Source: DATAQC01 sp051005135
GTDB lineage: Bacteria; Actinomycetota; Acidimicrobiia; Acidimicrobiales; AC-14
Direction of reading: 5' to 3'
DNA: 13,717 nucleotides
NCBI GenBank assembly: GCA_051005135.1
Contig: JBPCJQ010000025.1
Location: 1 to 13,717, forward strand
Under the pieces are notes generated by a model. The model was not told where the DNA came from. It ran no database searches and saw only the letters and a program-made list of their open reading frames with translations. The position numbers and the translations under genes are program-made. Shown here one piece after another: positions 1 through 4,735 of this stretch. Each line of letters opens with the position of its first letter. Within the stretch, counting starts at the first letter, position 1.

Positions 1-1
1 G

Positions 2-28
2 CCCCCCGACGACCCCCCGACGACCCCC
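2..28. repeat. 11-bp C-rich tandem repeat
   Basis: Two full copies of an 11-bp unit (six C followed by GACGA) plus a partial third copy made of five C. It lies just before the csoR promoter at the window edge. It may be a natural low-complexity spacer or a contig-end assembly effect; no function is assigned. Confidence 0.6.
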
Positions 29-57
29 AGACAGGCGGTACCCGGTACCGGTATCAT
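29..57 (+). promoter_or_regulatory. csoR promoter with palindromic operator candidate
   Basis: A good -10 hexamer, TATCAT, is at 52-57. Seventeen bases upstream is a weak -35 position (AGACAG, 29-34). The spacer is almost filled by overlapping palindromes: CGGTACC-C-GGTACCG at 36-50 (7+1+7, perfect arms) and CCGGTACCGG at 42-51. CsoR-family operators often carry TACC and GGTA arms around a short GC-rich centre, and this site has both. The position suggests autorepression released by metal, but binding is inferred. Confidence 0.5.
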
Positions 58-76
58 TGAGGCCGGAGGTGCGAAG

Positions 77-349
77 ATGCGCGGCTATACGATGAAGAAG
101 GACGAGTACGGCCAGCGCCTGCGGCGCATCGAGGGCCAGGTGCGCGGCCTGCAGCGCATGATCGACGAGGACGTCTACTGCATCGACATCCTGACCCAGG
201 TCAGCGCCGTCACCAGGGCCCTGCAATCTGTGGCAGTGGGCCTGCTCGACGAGCACGTGCGCCACTGCGTGTCCAACGCCGAGGAAACCGAGAGCGACGA
301 GATGGTCACCGAGGCGGTACGGGCCATCGAACGCCTGATCCGGTCGTAG
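77..349 (+). CDS. csoR: CsoR-family metal-sensing transcriptional repressor
   Basis: A 90-residue all-helical repressor of the CsoR/RcnR (DUF156) family. Such proteins bind DNA in the apo form and release it on binding Cu(I) or another thiophilic metal. The metal triad is complete: Cys35 (in VYCIDIL), His60 and Cys64 (in EHVRHC), matching the Cys-His-Cys pattern of copper-sensing CsoR. Tyr34 next to Cys35 also fits. The LRRIEGQVRG stretch near residues 15-24 is the conserved helix-1 region. The ATG at 77 is preferred over Met6 because GGAGG lies 7 nt upstream and the MxGYT N-terminus is typical of actinobacterial members. The natural target, often a copper ATPase or copper chaperone gene, is not in the window. 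A persulfide-sensing (CstR-like) role is less likely given the His. Confidence 0.93.
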   Translation: MRGYTMKKDEYGQRLRRIEGQVRGLQRMIDEDVYCIDILTQVSAVTRALQSVAVGLLDEHVRHCVSNAEETESDEMVTEAVRAIERLIRS

Positions 350-353
350 GGGG

Positions 354-381
354 GGGCAGGGTGGGCAAAGCCACCCTGCCC
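354..381. terminator. Inverted repeat between convergent genes
   Basis: A perfect 11-bp stem (354-364 pairing with 371-381, arm GGGCAGGGTGG) with a 6-nt loop lies between the csoR stop and the stop of the Cys-rich peptide gene. It has no clear T-tract on either strand, so it may be a bidirectional GC-hairpin terminator or simply block read-through between the convergent units. Confidence 0.55.
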
Positions 382-395
382 GATCAGGTAACCCC

Positions 396-509
396 TCAGT
401 CGCTCTTGGGCGACTCCTCGGCCTTGCTACCGCAGCCGCAGGTGCACGGCTGCTCGGACTCTGTGGCGGGGGCGCTGCCGCAGCCACAGCTGCAAGTGTC
501 GTCACTCAT
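396..509 (-). CDS. Mini-metallothionein-like Cys-rich peptide
   Basis: A 37-residue protein with six cysteines in two identical knuckles, CSCGCGS (Cys6, 8, 10) and CTCGCGS (Cys22, 24, 26), separated by an acidic, Pro/Ser/Thr-containing linker and followed by a short charged tail. There is no aromatic residue, signal peptide or membrane segment. The composition resembles bacterial metallothioneins such as mycobacterial MymT, although I see no direct homology. The start is well supported: AAAGGAGG at 524-517 stands 7 nt before ATG, inside the last codons of the upstream MerR gene, and the ATG overlaps the MerR stop as ATGA. This implies coupled expression under MerR control. A cytosolic buffer or chaperone for Cu(I), Zn or Cd is inferred. 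A longer in-frame reading up to 578 lacks support. Confidence 0.75.
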   Translation of the reverse strand: MSDDTCSCGCGSAPATESEQPCTCGCGSKAEESPKSD

Positions 510-943
510 GGTCGTCCCTCCTTTCTCGGTGTGGGGCGGGCGCAGCCGATCTGCAGATGTGCAGGGCTGCACTGCCAACTGTCGTTCGCCGGTGTGGGGA
601 GCTCGTCGAGCATGGTGGCAATGTCGGAACGCAGGCGGCCCATGGTGGCCATCTCCTCGTCGAGCTGGCTGACCCTGCGCTCGAGCAGGGTGCGGGTATG
701 GCCGCAGGGGCAGAGACCGCGGTCGCGGATCTCCAGCAACTCCCCGATCTCGTCGAGGCGCAGACCCAGACGCTGCGACCGCTTGATGAAGCGGACCCGG
801 TCGACGGCATCGTCGTCGTAGAGCCGGTAGCCCGACGGGCTGCGGACGGGCTCGGCAAGCAGCCCGATCCGCTCGTAGTAGCGGACGGCGTCGGTCGAGA
901 CCGCGGCCTCGTCAGCCACCTTGGAGACCGTCAGCGAGCTCAT
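506..943 (-). CDS. MerR-family heavy-metal-responsive regulator
   Basis: A 145-residue MerR-family activator. The N-terminal winged helix-turn-helix (about 3-70) contains the typical TDAVRYYERIGLL and GYRLYDDDAVDRV motifs. A dimerisation helix follows (about 83-115), preceded by Cys78-Pro-Cys80-Gly-His82, and the tail carries Cys125, His129 and Cys134, a plausible metal-sensing set. Such regulators untwist promoters with over-long spacers when metal binds. The ATG at 943 is chosen because the wHTH begins there; a longer reading to 1045 would run through the promoter. No Shine-Dalgarno is visible, and the -10 ends 6 nt upstream, so the mRNA may be leaderless. It is followed by and coupled (ATGA) to the Cys-rich peptide gene. 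The metal (Cu, Zn, Cd, Pb or other) cannot be named from sequence. Confidence 0.9.
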   Translation of the reverse strand: MSSLTVSKVADEAAVSTDAVRYYERIGLLAEPVRSPSGYRLYDDDAVDRVRFIKRSQRLGLRLDEIGELLEIRDRGLCPCGHTRTLLERRVSQLDEEMATMGRLRSDIATMLDELPTPANDSWQCSPAHLQIGCARPTPRKEGRP

Positions 944-949
944 CCGCTC

Positions 950-981
950 ATTGTAAACCTTGGAGCCAGCTCCAAGGTCAA
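950..981 (-). promoter_or_regulatory. MerR-type promoter with 20-bp spacer operator
   Basis: Read on the minus strand: TTGACC (-35, 981-976), a 20-bp spacer, then TACAAT (-10, 955-950). Across the spacer and -35 end lies a perfect palindrome with 9-bp arms, CCTTGGAGC / GCTCCAAGG (958-977, 2-bp centre). Over-long 19-20-bp spacers holding a dyad are the hallmark of promoters activated by DNA distortion by metal-bound MerR proteins. The regulator immediately downstream is the obvious ligand, so the operon is likely autoregulated. Confidence 0.85.
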
Positions 982-999
982 GCCCCCCGCCTCTGAGGT

Positions 1000-1380
1000 C
1001 TACCGAAGCAGGCGGACGCGGATGGGTAGGTCGAGGTCGGCCCACGCGCGGTCGGCCGTCAGAACCTCCGCCGGTGTGCTGCGGGCCGCTAGAGCCAGAC
1101 AGCAGCGGTCGCCCAGAGACAGCAAGCGTCCTCTCGTAAGGGATCGCATCGCACCCGCCAGCTCGGCATCGGCTTCGGTCACAGGCTCGATCGTCACGCC
1201 AGCGGTGGTCAGCAGCTCGCGGACGCGGCTGACATCGAGGTCAGCGTCGACCAGCTTGCCAATGACCTCGGCCAGGTTTGCAGTCCCGAGGGACGCCGAG
1301 CTGAGCTCCGCGGCCACCACACTGGCGCCGGGCTCGTCGTGAACCAGGGCCAACACGGCAGAAGCATCCAACACTGTCAC
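1000..1380 (-). CDS. vapC: VapC-type PIN-domain ribonuclease toxin
   Basis: A 126-residue PIN-domain protein. The acidic active-site set is visible: Asp5 (VLDASAVLAL), Glu38 (NLAEVIGKL), Asp91 (LGDRCCLALA) and Asp110 (VLTADRAW), with Asp115 as an extra candidate. VapC toxins are Mg-dependent RNases that typically cleave tRNA or rRNA and are neutralised by VapB. The start is GTG at 1380, overlapping the stop of the upstream antitoxin gene (GTGA), which is the usual translational coupling of these pairs. The length and motif spacing look complete. Its RNA target cannot be read from the sequence. Confidence 0.9.
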   Translation of the reverse strand: MTVLDASAVLALVHDEPGASVVAAELSSASLGTANLAEVIGKLVDADLDVSRVRELLTTAGVTIEPVTEADAELAGAMRSLTRGRLLSLGDRCCLALAARSTPAEVLTADRAWADLDLPIRVRLLR

Positions 1381-1619
1381 TCAGCCGTAGCGGCGAGGCG
1401 CCGCTCAGCCAGCAGCTCGTCGACCAGCGAACGATCCTTGGGGATCTTCGTGCCCAGTGCCCGCAACTCCGCGATGGCGTCTTGCGAGCGCTCGAGCACA
1501 AGCCGCGGACCGCTCAGATGCAGGTGCAGGCGATCGCCGGGGTTGAGGCCCAGGGCGGCTCGGACTTCGGCCGGGATAACCAGTCGACCCTGCTGACCCA
1601 GAACCACTGTGGCATTCAT
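1377..1619 (-). CDS. vapB: VapB-type AbrB-fold antitoxin
   Basis: An 80-residue antitoxin. Residues 1-45 form a SpoVT/AbrB swapped-hairpin DNA-binding domain (VVLGQQGRLVIPAEVRAALG, then GDRL and LVLE strands). Residues 46-80 are a charged helical tail (DAIAELRALG to DELLAERRLA) that would wrap the PIN toxin. It would neutralise VapC and repress its own promoter. The ATG at 1619 starts exactly at the domain boundary but has no clear ribosome site. An ATG at 1637 adds six residues and has GAAGGA about 5 nt upstream, so it is a credible alternative; 1643 and 1655 are less likely. The gene begins 27-45 nt after galT on the same strand, so read-through is possible. Confidence 0.85.
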   Translation of the reverse strand: MNATVVLGQQGRLVIPAEVRAALGLNPGDRLHLHLSGPRLVLERSQDAIAELRALGTKIPKDRSLVDELLAERRLAATAE

Positions 1620-1628
1620 TGCAATAAT

Positions 1629-1656
1629 GTGCCACATAGCCATCCTTCGTGCCACA
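1629..1656. promoter_or_regulatory. Candidate vapB operator: paired GTGCCACA repeats
   Basis: GTGCCACA occurs at 1629-1636 and again at 1649-1656, 20 bp apart, about two helical turns. The first copy extends to TGTGCCACA, a near-palindrome. Both lie just upstream of the vapB ATG at 1619 and downstream of galT. Antitoxins with AbrB folds often bind paired short sites beside their own start, so autoregulation is a reasonable inference. No convincing -35/-10 pair was found. Confidence 0.35.
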
Positions 1657-1664
1657 GCGGTCGA

Positions 1665-2651
1665 TCATCTGGTCGACTGCGGAGTGGCCGCCGCTCGCAG
1701 GGCAGCAGCGGTGGCCTCGGGCCGGGTGTCGTTGAGGTAGGCACCGGCGCCCAGCTCGGAGCCGGCCAGATACTTGAGCTTGGTGGCGGTGCGGTGCGGG
1801 GGCATGAGCTCCATGTGGAGGTGGCTCACCGCCTGCCAATCGCCGCCGTCGGTGGGGGCCTGGTGCATGGCCATCACGTAGGGAAGCCGGAACCCGAAGA
1901 GCCGATCGTAGGCGCCCACCACCAGCTGGAACAGGCCGGCGAGGGCCTGGCAATCGCGGGCGGTGAGGTCGAGCAGGCTGGCGGTGTGGCGACGAGCCAT
2001 GACGTGGACTTCGTATGGGTAACGAGCGGCGAAGGGCACGAAGGCCACGAAGCCGGCGTTCTGGGCGACCATGCGGACGCCGTCGGCCCGTTCCCGGGCC
2101 ACCACGTCACAGAAGACGCAGGTCCCAGTGGCCTCCAGGTGGGCGGCGGCCGTGTCCAACTCGAGCCGGGGCCGGGCAGGGATGTCCGGGTAGGCGTACA
2201 CCTGACCGTGGGGGTGGTGCAGGGTGACGCCCACGGCTTCGCCCCGGTTCTCGAAGATGAGCACGTAGTCGACGCTGTCGCGGCCCCCCAGGGCGGCGTA
2301 GCGCTCGGCCCACACGTCGACGATCCTGGCCATCTTGCCCAGATCCATGTCGGGAACCTGGAGATGGTGGTCGTCGGAGTAGACGACCACCTCGTTGGCG
2401 CCGTACGACGGCTCCACCTGGTAGAGGGGTGAGCTGGCGACGTCGGGCGCCGGAGGTTCGGCTATCAGCGACGGGAAGCGGTTCTCGAACACCGCGATGT
2501 CGAACTGGGCGAGGGGGACCTCCGTGGGTAGGCGCCCCGGGATCGTCGGGCACAGAGGACAGTGTTCCTCCGGCGGCAGGAAGGTGCGGTCCTGGCGATG
2601 GCTGGCGAACAGCCGCCACTCGCCGGTGGTGGGATCCCGGCGGCGCTCCAT
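1665..2651 (-). CDS. galT: Galactose-1-phosphate uridylyltransferase
   Basis: A 328-residue HIT-superfamily enzyme of the Leloir pathway that exchanges UMP between UDP-glucose and galactose-1-phosphate. The active-site motif HPHGQ is at 146-150, with His148 the expected uridylylated nucleophile. A zinc-type CPLC pair is at 31-34, FENRFPS at about 55-61, a second CVFC pair lies in the C-terminal half, and HLHMELMPP is near the end. The length is normal for GalT. The ATG at 2651 gives the usual RRRDPTTGEW start; upstream residues in this frame overlap the glycosidase and look non-native. It begins 7 nt after the glycosidase stop, so the two are probably co-translated. No galK or galE is visible in the window, so the source of galactose-1-phosphate is not shown. 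Confidence 0.93.
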   Translation of the reverse strand: MERRRDPTTGEWRLFASHRQDRTFLPPEEHCPLCPTIPGRLPTEVPLAQFDIAVFENRFPSLIAEPPAPDVASSPLYQVEPSYGANEVVVYSDDHHLQVPDMDLGKMARIVDVWAERYAALGGRDSVDYVLIFENRGEAVGVTLHHPHGQVYAYPDIPARPRLELDTAAAHLEATGTCVFCDVVARERADGVRMVAQNAGFVAFVPFAARYPYEVHVMARRHTASLLDLTARDCQALAGLFQLVVGAYDRLFGFRLPYVMAMHQAPTDGGDWQAVSHLHMELMPPHRTATKLKYLAGSELGAGAYLNDTRPEATAAALRAAATPQSTR

Positions 2652-2658
2652 CAGGGCG

Positions 2659-3879
2659 TCATCGCCCGACGGGCGAGATCTCCGCGGGCGGGGGGTCCTG
2701 CCAGGGCCAGTGCGACATCTGGGGCAACCAGCCCCGCAACCAGTCCGATACCGGAGGTTGGAACCGGTAGGCGGGCAGGTCACGAGCCGACGCACCGTGG
2801 GCGGCCCGGGCGTAGGAAGCCGACATCGACGACGGCCTGCGGTCGAGTGCCTCGTCGAGCCAGAACACGCCGACGGGGTCGACGTGGCCGTCAGCGAGGC
2901 GGAGCAGGGAGTCCCAGTCACAGGAGTCGACGAACGGGAACCAGCAGTAGCCCTCGATGTCGACACCGGCGTCCCTGGCCGTCTCGCACTGCTCGAGCGT
3001 GTACTTGAGCCAGCTGGCCCGGTCGGAGGCGTAGCCGCGGATGTTGGTCTCGGTCAGCGCGCAGGGCAGCCCGTAGCGAGACCAGTACTCGTGGACCAGG
3101 CCCGAAAGGGAGCCGGGACGTGGTGACGGCGCCCGTCCGCGCCCGGCGGCGTCGAGCCATTGCCACTGGCTGTGGGCGTAGTAGTCGAGTCCCAGCACGT
3201 CGATGCGACCGGGCTCGAAGTCGAGCAGCCTGGCCCCGCCCGCGGCGATGACCGCGGCCACGAACGGCCGGTCCTCCGCCATGGGGCGGCCGAGGAAGAG
3301 GTCGGCCAGGAAGAAGCGGCGGTCGTTGGCGTAGGCGGCATGGGGCTCGGCCTCGTCGGTCGCCGCACCGTGGCCCTCGCAGGTGTCGACGTAGACGTGA
3401 CGGGCGGCGGGCAGCAGATCGTGGTAGCGCCGGCTGGCCTCGGCCACCGAGGGGAAGACGTTGGCGGTCAAGGTCAGGAAGCCTTTCAGGCCGCGCAGGT
3501 GCGGTGGCCAGACTCCCTCCTGCCCGCACAGCAGGAACGTGCTGAACGGCTCGTTGAACAGCGTGTACTCCTCAACCCACGGGTAGCGCCGGGCGAAGGC
3601 CTCGGTGTAGCGGAGGTAGGCGTCGGGGAAGCGGCTGTCGGCGAAGCCCCGGCGCAGCCACCGCGGGTAGCTGGTGTGGTGGACCAGGTCGACGATGGGC
3701 GCCAGGCCGATGTCGCCCATGTAGCCAAGCACCTCGTCGGTGGCGGACCAGTCGAAGACTCCGGGCTCACCCTCGATGCGGTGCCAGCGCACGGGATAGC
3801 GCACTCGGGACACTCCGCAGGCGCGCAGCAGGTCGAGGTCGGCTCGCCAGCGTCGGACGTGTCCGGTGGTCTCCGCCAC
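2659..3879 (-). CDS. GH-A clan glycoside hydrolase (GH1-like), 5' end uncertain
   Basis: A TIM-barrel glycosidase-like protein of at least 406 residues. The likely acid/base is Glu110 in TLFNEPFS and the likely nucleophile Glu277 in ALTETNIRG, the paired beta-4/beta-7 glutamates of clan GH-A, most like GH1 (beta-glucosidase/galactosidase type). There is no signal peptide, so it is probably cytoplasmic. The only standard start is GTG at 3879, but that begins inside the barrel: the same frame stays open upstream and encodes a convincing first strand, FSFVGGFESTYQPAFDVD, without any ATG, GTG or TTG. The true N-terminus is therefore probably further upstream (see the entry at 3880-3982). galT follows after 7 nt and the methyltransferase gene precedes it. 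The substrate is unknown; a galactoside would fit the galT neighbour. Confidence 0.8.
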   Translation of the reverse strand: MAETTGHVRRWRADLDLLRACGVSRVRYPVRWHRIEGEPGVFDWSATDEVLGYMGDIGLAPIVDLVHHTSYPRWLRRGFADSRFPDAYLRYTEAFARRYPWVEEYTLFNEPFSTFLLCGQEGVWPPHLRGLKGFLTLTANVFPSVAEASRRYHDLLPAARHVYVDTCEGHGAATDEAEPHAAYANDRRFFLADLFLGRPMAEDRPFVAAVIAAGGARLLDFEPGRIDVLGLDYYAHSQWQWLDAAGRGRAPSPRPGSLSGLVHEYWSRYGLPCALTETNIRGYASDRASWLKYTLEQCETARDAGVDIEGYCWFPFVDSCDWDSLLRLADGHVDPVGVFWLDEALDRRPSSMSASYARAAHGASARDLPAYRFQPPVSDWLRGWLPQMSHWPWQDPPPAEISPVGR

Positions 3880-3982
3880 GTCGACGTCGAAGGCCGGCTG
3901 GTAGGTCGACTCGAAGCCGCCGACGAAGGAGAAGGCGATCCTCGGGAGCGTACCGGGCCGCTGGAGCGGCCAGCGGCTGCAT
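3880..3982 (-). other. Probable N-terminal coding extension of the glycosidase, frame disrupted
   Basis: An ATG at 3982-3980 stands 6 nt after the methyltransferase stop, a typical operon start, but its reading frame is offset by one base from the glycosidase frame. The glycosidase frame itself is open through this stretch and reads barrel-like sequence (LPRIAFSFVGGFEST) from about 3950 downwards. One missing or extra base between about 3945 and 3979 would join the two. A sequencing or assembly error, a real frameshift, or a non-standard start codon (such as ATC at 3939) are all possible. Confidence 0.5.
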
Positions 3983-3988
3983 CGGCCG

Positions 3989-4735
3989 TCAGGCTGATTT
4001 CTCGGCCACCAGGAGGAGCAGGCGGGGGATGGTGGCCGCGTCGCGGTACTCGGCGGCCCGGGCCAGGAAGCCGGGCGGGGGTGCCGGCTCGTCCATGTGA
4101 CGGATCACCAGGCCGGCCGCGGCCATGGCGTTGACGTAGCGGGACAGGGGGCGATGGACGAAGGGCACGAAGATGCCCTTCTCCACCTCCTCGAGTGACG
4201 AGTCCTCGGTGAGGTAGGGGCCGATGCGCCAGTACTGCTCGTCGAGGATGTGGTCGTCGATCCAGCCCGAGCCCGGGGCCTGGAGCAGGGGGTGGTTCAG
4301 GAAGAAGGCGAAGCGCCCACCGGAGCGGAGCACCCGGCCCACCTCGGCCAGTGCACGGTCGGCGTCGGCAATGTGCTCGAAGACCAGACAGGCGACGACG
4401 GCGTCGAAGGCTCCTTCGGGGAACGGGAGCCGCCCCGCCTCAGCCCGAGCGTAGGCGACTCTGCCTCCCCGCGAGCGAGCCGTGTCGAGCTGGGCCCACA
4501 CCGGGTCGACTCCCACCACCCGCCGGGCCGCGGTGCCCGCTGCCGCCACCCTGGCGACCTGGCCCTCTCCGGCGCCGACGTCCAGCACGTCGGTCGCGCC
4601 CGCCAGGTGCTCCGCTGCCAAGGGGATGATCTGCTCGGTGTACTCGGAGTCGGCACCGTCGGTGAAGTGCTCCTGCCACCAGCCGGCGTGAGCTTCCCAC
4701 ACGACGGAGGGTGAAAAGCCTTCCCCAGGGTCCAT
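3989..4735 (-). CDS. Class I SAM-dependent methyltransferase
   Basis: A 248-residue Rossmann-fold methyltransferase. Motif I is VLDVGAGEGQVARVA (about 50-64), the acidic end of strand 2 is GVDPV, motif II/III is LPFPEGAFDAVVACLVFEHI, and the post-motif is EVGRVLRSGGRFAFF. This is the Methyltransf_11/UbiE-like pattern of small-molecule methylases. The C-terminal half (HPLLQAPGSGW, then EPAPPPGF) resembles uncharacterised actinobacterial methyltransferases; the substrate is unknown. The start ATG overlaps the uvrC stop by one base (TGATG). A GTG three bases upstream, also overlapping, is an alternative. Coupling to uvrC suggests co-expression, but a DNA-repair role is not implied by the protein itself. 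Confidence 0.85.
   Translation of the reverse strand: MDPGEGFSPSVVWEAHAGWWQEHFTDGADSEYTEQIIPLAAEHLAGATDVLDVGAGEGQVARVAAAGTAARRVVGVDPVWAQLDTARSRGGRVAYARAEAGRLPFPEGAFDAVVACLVFEHIADADRALAEVGRVLRSGGRFAFFLNHPLLQAPGSGWIDDHILDEQYWRIGPYLTEDSSLEEVEKGIFVPFVHRPLSRYVNAMAAAGLVIRHMDEPAPPPGFLARAAEYRDAATIPRLLLLVAEKSA

Noticed and set aside
1..28. CRISPR-like repeat at the left edge
   Set aside because: The unit is only 11 bp, C-rich, without spacers; simple tandem repeat.
510..578. N-terminal extension of the Cys-rich peptide
   Set aside because: It overlaps the MerR coding sequence, and the strong Shine-Dalgarno and ATGA overlap fix the start at 509.
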